A stretch of 64,000 nt of DNA from Vigna angularis. Lineage: Eukaryota; Streptophyta; Magnoliopsida; Fabales; Fabaceae. Of this stretch, positions 46,883-57,024 are shown piece after piece (positions within the stretch are counted from its first letter, which is position 1; every line of letters starts with the position of its first letter). Below the pieces are notes generated by a model. The model did not search any database. It was not told the origin of the DNA and saw only the letters and a list, made by a program, of their open reading frames with translations. The DNA lies in assembly GCF_016808095.1 (NCBI RefSeq), contig NC_068976.1, forward strand, positions 3,182,001 to 3,246,000, read 5' to 3'. The position numbers and the translations under genes are program-made.

Positions 46883-49310
46883 TGTGTTTGGTTGCATTTT
46901 ATTTTCCTAGGAAGTCTGTCTATGTTTCTAACATGCTTTGTGTAGTGTTAGATGACTTAGACAGTTTGTGTCTATACGATTGGGGCACCGGTGTACATAA
47001 ACATATTGTACATAATTGAAATAAATGTATGAAGAAAATAATGTCGGGAGCTATCGCCCAGTCACTGAGTCTTAGTGGCAATGTGGCCGTGTTGTAGGTA
47101 ACATGATTTATAATTGTTTAACTCAATGGAATGGACAACATTGTAAAATATGGGTCACTATTTATTTTGATATTGTAGGCTTGGGCGGTTGAAAGACTTT
47201 CTTTGCATGGTCATGCTTCTCACAGGAGGTTCCCGCGCATATTGCGATGGTTCCCATATAACTCAAGGACAAAAAAAATTGAACATATGTTTCAAACCGG
47301 AGATATAAGTCTTTCAACCTTTGTCATATGTTTTTTTTTAATTATTGATGGTCTTATTTCACTAATCTTGTTGTTTGCGTTTGGTATAGTTAAATCTCGA
47401 GTGGTATGTAAGTAAGCAAGATCGTCAATTGCCCGCAATCCGTGCTGTTTTCCACATGGATCACAGAGGGATAGGTAAAGGATAGTTGCCTGAACGATCC
47501 AGGGTTGAGGAAGCAGATGATGAAAGCTCCGATGATGGCACTTGGGAAGAATTTGCTGAGGAGAGAATGAGGAAAAACAAGCAAAATACCATAACATTGA
47601 AGTTCTTATGAGGGAGTTAATTGAAATTTGTCAAACTCTAATCTTTAGTGAAGAAGATGCATTTGGTAATGATGAAGAAGGTGATGGTGGAGGTCATGAA
47701 GCACCTGTAGGTGGAGGTGATGAAGAAGGTGATGGTGGATTTGATGAAGAAGCTACTAGTGGAGCTGCTGAAGACCCTACAGGTGCATTTAATGAACAAC
47801 CAGGGGATGACGAACCTGCGCATAAAGATGAAAAAGTTTCAGCATCTCACCATCCAAGTGTTTCTATTGAAATTGATGATGATGGTGATGATGATGAAGG
47901 GGAGGTACCATTGGCGATCCCCCTTTTGCGCAGTTTTGTTGGTGATCCAACCACTACTGTCGATGTTAACCAATTGTACTATGCAGTCAACGTAAGAGAC
48001 AGTGGAAAAAGGTAATTGATGAGAATTGTATTTGTCATTGGTGAAAGGTGATTGTTTCTGATTGAGTAATATTTATTTTTTTAGGGTTGTATGTGAAATA
48101 ATTGGGCAGACCTTGAGCACAAAATTCATGTTACACTTTAGTGCCAACCAAATACGTTGATAACATGGTAACTATTATGTGACATGGCTTTATGTTTAAT
48201 GTTGGTGGTTATGTTAATAATTTGTACAATTTTTATTGCGTAGGTGGTGTTATTTGCTACTACAATTTTATGTACTTTGAGAAAAGGTTGCCCAGTGTTG
48301 TTAAGAGGATTCATTTCAGTCCATTATACGCGGTAAATAAAATTTTTTGTGATATGATATATTTACTGGTACAAATTATGTGTAAGGCATTGTGGATTGA
48401 TGAATTTGAAATTTTCCATAGAACCATATTCTTATTGATTATAGGAGACGTCCATAGAATCGTGATGTGTTTACTCTTCATAATTACAACACCTATTTGC
48501 GTTATGATCATTTTCGACTTGGAGACATTGCCACAGCTGACTTTGTGAGTTAGGTTTAATTTGTAATGACAATGTTTGCCTAATTTTATTTGTTCATATA
48601 TTGACATTTGGTTTTCTTTGTTTGTAGTTGTTTATGCCATTTGTCCATGATGACCATTAGTGGTTTTATTCAGTGAAACTTAGCACATTATAGATATTTG
48701 TGATTGACTCATTGTGGAGGGGTATCAGAGACTGGAAAAGGATTGACAAAGTTGTTGTATGATAGCACAATTTTTGTTTAAGAATAAATTGCTTATTGTC
48801 ATTTAACGTTGTATTGTTTAACTTGTTATTGTACTTCTTATTTGGTAGGCTGAAAATCTTCAACGATTTTTTTGCATCTTGTACAATAGACCGGAAGGGA
48901 GTATTGGACCTTTGTTTGTTGAACAAGCAAATATCCCATCCCAACCAAACTTGTAAGTTGTTATAATCATTGTCTTTAAATATTTGGTGTTGTCATTAGT
49001 GTAGGTTGTGAGAACTGCTATATGTTGTGGTTGTATTGTTTCAAACATGATTGTGGAGTTATAATGTTAAAAGCAATGAAAATTTGGGATGGAGAGGACA
49101 AATACAATGGGAAAAGCATGCCTCAATATACGAATGTAAGTATCATTATGATTGTTAGAAATAGTTGATGATTGTGTTAATTTCTAAAGTGCAAAATGTT
49201 GGTTTCAGGAGGAGTTGCTTGGAATTAGAAAGAAATATGTGTGGGAGTGGATCCTCGACAACGAGAACATTAGAAGAATGAAAATGCTAGCGAAATACGG
49301 AATGTTGTAG
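46423..49310 (+). pseudogene. Ulp1-like (C48) cysteine protease gene, decayed multi-exon copy
   Basis: ATG at 46423, stop TAG at 49308. N-terminal exons encode an uncharacterised plant domain (MTPFRWCLHIMSPLEVNLKL; LDIPFDESVVGLVGQMF), then VVLDDLDSLCLYDWGTGV, LSGNVAVL and ERLSLHGHASHRRFPRILRW. An acidic Asp/Glu/Gly-rich stretch follows (47608-48012). The C-terminal catalytic triad is readable: His in MPFVHDDH (48655-48657), Asp in FVIDSLWRGI (48706-48708), Cys in HDCGVIMLKAMKIWDGED (49052-49054), ending EELLGIRKKYVWEWILDNEN. Nonsense codons (47013-47015, 47095, 47479, 48658, 48688) and frameshifts near 47588 and 48130 kill it. Such proteases cleave SUMO or SUMO-like modifiers. In plants, families like this are often carried by Mutator-like transposons, but I could not find terminal repeats here. 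Confidence 0.8.
46810..46879. repeat. TA microsatellite (70 bp) in an intron of the Ulp1-like gene
   Basis: Uninterrupted TA repeat between the exon ending near 46800 and the one starting near 46912. Confidence 0.95.
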
Positions 49311-49375
49311 GATTGTTTCCATTTGTAGAAATTTTGTTTGCATTTAGAGGAAGATGGATTTTTTCCAATAAGATT

Positions 49376-49460
49376 GTTATATGTACAGATTGTAACAAAC
49401 AATGATATATATGTACAGATTGTAACAAACAATGATATATATGTACATATTGTTATTGCA
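49376..49460. repeat. 34-bp tandem duplication
   Basis: ATATGTACAGATTGTAACAA followed by ACAATGATAT occurs twice plus a partial third copy, just after the Ulp1-like gene. Confidence 0.85.
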
Positions 49461-49544
49461 ATAACATGATAACTTTCATGATTACTTTATGTGCAATGTC
49501 ATTTTATTTACGTTGTGTGTGTTTTGATGACAAAGGAACGCACA

Positions 49545-51205
49545 ATATTAATAAGTCTTTTAAATTAATCCAATGGTTTAGCAAGTTAAGTGAACTCCTG
49601 AAACTTGTGGAGGAAAAAACACACAGGTAATCGATTACAACAGGCTGGTAAATGATTACATGAGTGAAATTTGGCTTTTGTACACACACTTCAACTGTAG
49701 GAGCCATCTGTGGTAACCTGGGTGACCATGGTCAAAATTTGTAAGTTTCTTACATAAGTCCAGTGGTTTTCACTTGATTTTGTTGTTTAAGTGTGAGTAG
49801 AGGCTGAGAAGTCATATTTGGTCACCCCATGATGGAGGAAAGGAACAATTTTTGTGAGATGAGAAACTTAGGTGAAGTCCTAAAACTTGTGCAGGGAAAA
49901 ACACCCTGGTAATCGTTTACAACTGGCTCGTAAAGGATTACACGAACAAAATCTTGGTTTTGTACAAAAACTTCAACTCCAGGAGCCAGATGTGGTAACG
50001 TGGGTGACCATGGTCAAAATTTGTAACTTTCTTACATAAGCCTAGTGGTGTTCACTTGATTTTGTTGTTTAAGTGTGAGTAGAGGCTGGGAAGTGATGTT
50101 TGGGCACCCCATGATGGAGGAAAGGAACAATGTTTATGAGATGAGCAACTTAGGTTAAGTTCTCAAACTTGTGTAGGGAAAAACACCCTGGTAATCGTTT
50201 ACAACTGGCTCGTAAACGATTACACGACTAAAATCTGGGTTTTGTACAAAACTTTCAACTATAGGAGCCAGCTGTGGTAACCTGGGGGTCCATTGTCAAA
50301 ATTTATAACTTTCTTACATAAGTCTAGTGGTTTTCACTTGATTTTGGTGTTTAAGTGTGAGTTGAGTGTGGTTAGTCATGTTTGGGCACCCCATGATGGA
50401 CGAAATGAACAATGTTTATGAGATGAGCAACTTAGGTTAAGTCCTTAAACTTGTGCAGGCAAAAACATCCTGGTAATCGTTTACAACTGGCTGGTAAACG
50501 ATTACACGAACAAAATCTTGGTTTTATACAGAAACTTCAACTGCAGGTGCCAACTTTGTTAACCTCGGTGACCATGGTCAAAATTTGTAACTTTCTTACA
50601 TAAGTCCGGTGGTTTTCACTTGATTTTGGTGTTTAAGTATGCATTGAGTGTGGGAAGTCATGTTTGGGCACCCCATGATGGAGGAAAGGAACATTGTTTG
50701 TGATACTACCAACTTAAGTGAAGTCCTGAAACTTGGGCACCAAAAAACACACTTGTAATCGTTTACAACTGGTTGGTAAATGATTACACAAACAAAATCT
50801 TGGTTTTGCAGAGAAACTTCAACTACAGGAGCCAGCTGTGGTAACCTAGGTGACCATTGTCAAAATTTGTAACTTTTCTACATGAGTCTAGTGGTTTTCA
50901 CTTGATTTTGGTGTTTAATTATGAGGAGAGGTTGAGAAGTCATGTTTGGGCACCCCATGATGGAAAAAAGGAACAATGTTTATGAGATGAGCAACTTAGG
51001 TGAAGTCCTGAAACTTGTGCAGGGAAAAACACCTTGATAATCGTTTACAATTGTGTGGTAAACGATTACACGAACAAAATCTGGCTTTTGTACAGAAACT
51101 TGTACTGTAGGAGCCAGCTGTGGTAACTTGGGGGACCATGGTCAAAATTTTAAATTTTTTGACATAAATCCAATGGTTTTCACTCGATTTTATTATTAAG
51201 AAGTC
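49545..51205. repeat. 283-bp satellite-like tandem array, six copies, with internal hairpin
   Basis: Six head-to-tail units with GTAATCGTTTAC at about 49625, 49911, 50192, 50472, 50757 and 51040. Each unit carries GTAATCGTTTAC and GTAAACGATTAC separated by 9 nt, a 12-bp stem. Other conserved phrases are CACCCCATGATGGA, GTGGTAACCTGGGTGACCAT and TTTTCACTTGATTTTGGTGT. The first unit has an older variant (GTAATCGATTAC/GTAAATGATTAC). No coding potential. Confidence 0.92.
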
Positions 51206-51409
51206 CATTACACACGAGGTTATCTAACTTGGTATATTCATTTAAGTATTTATCATAAATAATTCGCAAAAGCTTCATGTAAACATTGATGATGAAAACT
51301 TTAAATATCCATAAAGCACTTGAGTATTAAAAACATTACAATATTGAAGTAGCAACACAATAATCCATGAATGTTCGTAATGAAAGTAATTAACTCTAAA
51401 CAACCAATT

Positions 51410-52190
51410 CTAACTACGAGGTTCGTTATCAAAGTCGTTGCACAAGTGTTGTAGTTGTTCCTCAATGTTCCCAACTTACGATTCTAACGCATCACATCTT
51501 GTCCCCATGGCCATGTCCATGTTTCCAAATCGCGTTTCGAAGGCGTCAAATCTTGTACCAACGAAGGTCTGCACTTGTTCGATGCGGTTGATGACATCAT
51601 TTAGTGTTGTAGAAGAACTAACTTGTTGATTATCCTCGTCTTATCCGCCTTCATGCTGTTTATTGGGGGCGTTCTCTTTGGGAACCCACACTTCCTCATG
51701 CTTTTGCACATAACCAAATGAGGCTATAACTTCATATCCCATCCTTTGTTTCAACTTAATTTATGTAATAGGATCACTCTCAGTAGGGACTCAAAAGTGT
51801 TCCATGAAGATGGTAATCAAATGAGGATATGGCAGCTTGGCACTGTCCTTTAATGCCCTTTTCATCCTATATCTGACTAGATGTCTCTAGTTAATCTCCA
51901 TGGAATTGAAAAGGGCCCACAACAACATAATATCCTCTTCAGATGCGTGACCAATATTGGTTGCACGAGGAATTAATACTCGAGTAAGAACGGAATGAAG
52001 TATCCTACGTTGAACCTTCATTTGCCCTGCCAATATTCTGCTATGTATGTTAGCATCATCTCTACACACGAGTTGCCTAGCACTTATAGAATCGTAATGT
52101 TCTTTCCACTCATCGGCAATACCTCCTTCATAACGAACACCAGCAGATGGGAGGGAAGTGAGCTGATGAAAAAGATTAGGACTTATTCTG
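51410..52190 (-). pseudogene. Plant transposon-domain (Transposase_32-like) gene fragment
   Basis: The minus strand reads GVRYEGGIADEWKEHYDSI, then QRRILHSVLTRVLIPRATNI, EEDIMLLWALFNSMEINW and LPYPHLITIFMEHF, in the order of the putative plant transposon protein domain (PF20167). A hydrophilic tail follows (WVPKENAPNKQHEGG...FETRFGNMDMAMGTRC). In-frame stops occur around 51790, 51765, 51640 and 51477. The N-terminus is missing. Its role is unknown; family members occur in transposon-rich DNA. Confidence 0.6.
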
Positions 52191-52481
52191 ATTTTGACCC
52201 CTTTTACTTTGCTTCAAATAACACCGGTATTCGAAATAGATTATTGGTAATCGATTACCAAAAGGGGTTTTGGCCCAAACATTCAATTTAAAATAGTACT
52301 CGTTGTAATTAATGTAAAGCAAACATTTCGAGTAACAGTACATAAAAGGGGTTTTTCACAGTGGTCATCAAGCAATGAATTATCATAAAATTCATGTATT
52401 CATTTAGACAATATTTACACAACAATGTCAATTTAATATACATATAATATACATAGAAGAAGAAGAAGGAAGTTATATACA
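52191..52481. other. Intergenic DNA with one GGTAATCGATTACC palindrome
   Basis: GGTAATCGATTACC at 52239-52252 is a perfect 14-bp palindrome, related to the core of the 283-bp array. Otherwise AT-rich without genes. Confidence 0.7.
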
Positions 52482-52897
52482 TCAAAGAATGTTGTTATTG
52501 AAATTGTTATGTACAGCTAACAACAAAGACATAAATCTAGAAGGAGGCACTTCAGATTGTTGTAATAGTTGGTAAGATTGGGATCCAAATTGAACGACCT
52601 CATGACTTTGTATAATATCAAGTATTCTTGTCTCCTGAATCAACACAATTACATTTAGAATACATGTAACAAAATTACGTCATAAATGGAATAAACAACC
52701 AATTTAATTACTCACAGCTTCTTCTACAAATGGTGTTGAAGTATTTTTGACTGAAGCAGTTTTCCCTTTTTTGGTTCTTTTCTCAACAGTTGACTTTAAC
52801 CTGTTGGTGCGCGGTCGTCCTTTTCGCTTAACAACTAAAGGGCTGCGGACAAGTAAATCAACACTTGCACCTGCAGTGTCAGGTATTGTACCGCTGA
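52482..52897 (-). pseudogene. FAR1-RELATED SEQUENCE (FHY3/FAR1, MULE-derived) C-terminal fragment
   Basis: Two minus-strand exons, 52897-52716 and 52634-52482, join in frame across a GT-AG intron. The first encodes LLVRSPLVVKRKGRPRTNRL and KSTVEKRTKKGKTASVKNT, matching the C-terminal (K)RKGRP(K/R) tail of FAR1-related proteins. The second encodes a Gln/Ser-rich end (QFGSQSYQLLQQSEVPPSRF...) closing with TGA. FAR1/FHY3 factors descend from Mutator-like transposases. The transposase core, SWIM finger and N-terminus are absent, so this is a fragment, though its frame is intact. Confidence 0.65.
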
Positions 52898-52998
52898 CTG
52901 GATTTAATTATTTCTTTCCAAATTTTTTAAGTATCGATATCCTAAATTTTTCTTACCTTTGCCTTGGCCACATTACAACCTTTGAAAAGTCCTCATGA

Positions 52999-55306
52999 TC
53001 TTTGAATGGATGTTTTCCAAAAGTATGCAAATATTAGAATCTTGCTAAGTTATAGTAGTATTTACATACATGAGTATTTTGAGTGCAAACACAAGCATAA
53101 ACACTTAAGAGAGAATTGGTGAGTGAATATACATTTTAAATTGAGTGATCTCTTTCATACTTCATTTCCTGGTAAATTCAAGAGATTAACTCATGTGTTT
53201 AAAATAGAGTTTTCCCATTCACATTATTCATGACATCTAGATTTACAAAGTTGATTAGTTTCCAGTGACTTTCTTTCCTTTGGTTTAATGTTGATATGAA
53301 TATTGATCTAGAATAAATTTTTGAAATTACTAAGTTTTGCCCAAGAGTGCATATTTATGCCCTGATTTGGCCTTTAATATTGAATTTTTAATTGGATTTT
53401 GTACTTTAATAGAATATTTTAATTAGGATTTGTTATAATTGGGTTTATTTAGCATGAGATACAAAAACATGTTAAAAATAACTTGTTAGTTGCATAAATG
53501 TTCTTTGGATATTTTGAGGTGTGTTAGTGTAGCTGCAACTAAGTTGAGTTCATTGAGGTGTGGAAATAAATTGGTTAAAATTTTATTATACCTTAAAGAT
53601 AAATCCAAGAATAGCAAATAATCAAGACCACAAGAAGTCAATCCAAGAATAGCATGACAAAGTAAAGAAATTTGGCTAAGTCAAGAAGAGGAAATAGGCA
53701 ACAAAATATGGATCTTGCGATTTTTTCTATTTTTCTACTAAAAGGGTTTTGATAATTGATAAACATTTATGATTAATGATAATTTCGGGAAATATATCTT
53801 AAGATATTTTATTAGATATTGTTAAATAATTACCATATTTAGCTATATCAATAAATATCAAAATATAATATTTTCTTAATGTTTTTTAATCTAGAAAATA
53901 TCTTCTCAAATATTTTTAGATCTCCACAACAATGAAAGATATCTTGAAGATATTGGATCATTTAGAAGATAATTGAAGGAGATTACATTATCATAAAGAA
54001 GATTACAACAACAGAAAAACCTCAAATAAAATCCAATCCAATTTCTATATAAAGAGACTTAAGAAAACACATTAGGGGAGCTTAGGAACCCTTTGGGGGT
54101 TCAATTTTCACCTCCTCTATCTCTCTTCTCTCAAGTTCTCCACCTTCTCTTCTTCTATTTTCATGTTATTTCTACATACCATGGAGTGTTAAGCCTCTAG
54201 GTTGATTCTTTTGTAATTTCTTAACTGGATTATGAGGTTATATGAATAAATTTGTTTGTTCTTTTGATTCTTGTTGTAATTTATTTTTATTTATGTCTTT
54301 TGCTTTTTAATCAAGTAAAAGTAATGATTTTTACATTATAGCAATTTAGCATGATGTTAAATCTACATAACTTATCAATCATATGAGTCCAAGAGTTTTA
54401 CTTTTAATTGAAAATTTACTTTGATTAAAGTTAGAAACTTTCATATGATTGAATGAGACTTTGCCAATAATTGAGAATGTACTTTGATTAAAGGTGAAAA
54501 CTTTAACAAGAATTAATCAAGAATGTACTTTGGTTAATTAGCTTTTTATTTGATATAAGAAGTAAAAGAATAGACATGATTAGACAAAGTAATATTTACT
54601 TGGGATTATACTTTGGTTAAATTTACTATGGTTAATCTACAAAGTTGTTGTTTTAAATGACAATGTACTTTGGTTAATTTGAAAATCTAATATAATTATT
54701 TGAATAATAATCTTTAGATAACCAATGATTAATCCTATTTTTAACAATAATATATTTTTTTGGTTACTATCTTTGCAATACTGAAGTTGCTATAGTTTAG
54801 TAGTATTAATTTGATTGTGCGTCGACAATGTTATCCAATTTGGTGCAGTTAGAATTTCTATCATTTTAGTTCTTATTTTATTTTTGTTATTTTAATTTTA
54901 TTTTTATTTATCACTAACATTTTCTTTTGCTCTATTTTTTTTCAATTATTTATTTTATTTTACTTTCTTTAGTTATTTTAATTTAGTAAAAAAAAATTCA
55001 TAATTTCTGTTTGAGGAATTTTGTTGGAAAATTTGTAAAACTAGTTGGGGAATACTTTGACTATGGAAAGATAAGGAAGTTGTCCATTGAAACATACCTA
55101 TCTTTCCTTGAAGTCTACCCAACAAGCTTTCAACTTATGTCTTTTCAGAAAACCTCTTTGGAAAATGAAAAATATTTTTTCATATGAATATAATAAAATA
55201 TATGATTATTATCCTCAACAACCATATGATTCATATGGTTATCAATAACAAGTTGTCACGCCTACTATTGTAACTGATATAATTAAGTTGACTATACGTC
55301 AAATGT
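52999..55306 (+). mobile_element. Decayed gypsy-type LTR and leader/gag remnants
   Basis: Long non-coding AT-rich sequence. 54050-54310 resembles the promoter-to-leader part of a gypsy LTR (TATATAAAGAGACTT at 54046, then pyrimidine-rich leader and CTAGGTTGATTCTTTTGTAA). 54300-54720 repeats ATGTACTTTGGTTAA-type phrases about six times. 55150-55250 encodes a Tyr/Gln-rich gag-like scrap (YYPQQPYDSYGYQ). No clear ends. Confidence 0.4.
54400..54690. repeat. Short interspersed repeat, TGTACTTTGGTTAA
   Basis: (A/T)(A/T)TGTACTTTG(A/G)TTAA(A/T) occurs about six times at 55-65-bp spacing among AT-rich sequence. Confidence 0.6.
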
Positions 55307-56258
55307 AACGCCCCAAATTTGATGGTGTCACGGGTTATTAAAAACCGATAATTTTAAAACTTCCTTACCACACAAAAACATAATTTAAACATGCATAATT
55401 TATTCAAAGAATATGGGTTCCAAACGACTTGTCCAATTACATTATTCAAAATAATGAATGTAATGAAACAACTCCAACTACATTGTCTTAAAGTTAACAA
55501 AACTAGCTTTCATTAAAATCCCAAATTTGTTTCCCGTTATCTCTCGAACCTATCATGCCTCAGCATCATCTGCATATCATCTGCTCACGTATAACACATT
55601 ATATGATCATCGCCGATAATATCATTGTTCTTTTTAGGTACTTTAGTTGTGCAGTTAACATAGGTGCTAATGAATGGATAAATCAATAGTCTAGGCTTAG
55701 AGTCAAGGATCGAGGATCGAGTATAGATGATCGTGGATCGAGAATCGAGTAATTTATTATGATTGAGTTGTTATGTTAATGGATTAGGAACCCCATTTTT
55801 ATTACTATTGTTTATGGGGGTATAATGAGTGTGCTTATATCTTATTATTATGATTATGATTGTTTTATCGTAGCTTACCCCAGACGTGTTTGTATTTATG
55901 AATGAAATTATCGACGATAATCCTATAATGTGTTATAAGTGAATAGATGATGTTACATATCTTGTTGAGGCATGATAGCTTCGAGAGATGACAAAGAACA
56001 GACTTGGGATTTTTACTAAAAGTTATTTTGTTTAAATTTAAAGAGAATGTAATTGGAGTTATTTTATTTCTTTCATTAATGTCATTATTTTGAATAATGT
56101 AATTGGAAAAGTCTTTTGGAACTCATATGCTTTGAATAAATTATGCATGCTTAAATGTTAAGGTTTTTGAAAAAAAATTCATTTCCACACTACGATAGAA
56201 AGTTAATATTATCGATTTTTTAATAATCCGTGACACCTTAAAATTTAGTGTGTTACAG
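55307..56258. repeat. Inverted pair of gypsy LTR 3' ends
   Basis: The left arm (55307-55630) starts TGTAACGCCCC and is the reverse complement of the right arm (about 55890-56258), which ends GTGTTACA. Identity is imperfect but continuous over about 330 bp, with a 30-40-bp insertion in the right arm. Between them lies about 260 bp of the same LTR (ATCGAGGATCGAG...). Both arms carry the hairpin block. The family is that of 27600-28345. No target duplication is seen at the outer ends. Confidence 0.8.
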
Positions 56259-56598
56259 TTAGCGTTGAGCGCATGATGGCTTCCACTAAGTGCAAGGTTG
56301 CAAACCGCTTGGTAGAGGCTGTTAGAATGTATGGCGTTAAGCGCCATGGTTCTCATTGAGCGGTGGGAGCTCTACAACTCTTCCATGGAGCTCAACAAGC
56401 TTGGCCAATTGGTCCTAGAGCATAGTTGCATGGTCCTAGAGCTTGACAAGTATGTATTAGAGCTTACTGTGTCAATAAGGATCATTCTGAAGCTTATTAG
56501 ATTAATTTGAAATTCTGATTGCTGGATTTTTAGATTATTGTTCTTATTATTAGATTCGTTGACCCTATTTAATTACTAGGAGTTCCGAAAAACCTTCA
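56259..56598. other. Repeat-derived intergenic DNA
   Basis: GTTGAGCGCATG, GGCGTTAAGCGCC and ATTGAGCGGTGG echo the GGCGCTCAGCGCC phrases at 43805-43990. No gene seen. Confidence 0.5.
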
Positions 56599-56603
56599 TA
56601 AAT

Positions 56604-56955
56604 TAATAGATATCTTCATAGATCTCTTCTTCTGTTGTTACTGAACGGTGGGTAACATGATCTTGCCGAGCGGCTGCAGAGAGGTGAAGACTACAGAACG
56701 CCTGAAGACTACCGAACGGCTAAATGACCGAACGACTGAAGACTACCGAACGGCTGAAGACTGTCGTACGGTGGAAACTCGGAAGGCGTTCGGTTACAGT
56801 GTTATAGAATAGTTTTGTTAATTCTGTTTTCTTTTTCCCTCTTCCTTTTTGTATATATTCTTTGCTTCCGCTGTATCTAATACACTTCTATTGATATTCA
56901 TTCACAATTATGCTTTCTCTAGAGTTCTTGTTTTCTCTTTTCTCAAACACTCACA
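56604..56955 (+). repeat. 5' LTR of the copia element (352 bp)
   Basis: Starts TAATAGATATC where the 3' copy has TGATAGAGATC, so the terminal TG is mutated to TA. Ends CACTCACA. It contains repeated GAAGACTACCGAACGGCTG units (56690-56775), a TATATATTC region near 56855 and a GTATCTAATACAC palindrome near 56873. Confidence 0.93.
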
Positions 56956-56967
56956 TGGTATCAAAAG
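56956..56967 (+). other. Primer-binding site of the copia element
   Basis: TGGTATCAAAAG directly abuts the LTR end, initiator tRNA-Met type with mismatches at its end. Confidence 0.85.
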
Positions 56968-57024
56968 AAAGACAGTAATTAGGGTTCTTTCTTTGCCCCT
57001 TTCATCATCTCCAAATCTTTTCTC

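Noticed and set aside
47638..47995. Met/Lys-rich and Phe/Thr-rich frames over the acidic segment of the Ulp1-like gene
   Set aside because: Shadow frames of the GAT/GAA/GGT repeat encoding the acidic stretch.
49545..51205. CRISPR-like array (repeats with palindromes at regular spacing)
   Set aside because: Units are 283 bp and repeat head to tail over their whole length, with no unique spacers, in a plant nuclear context. It is a satellite-type array.
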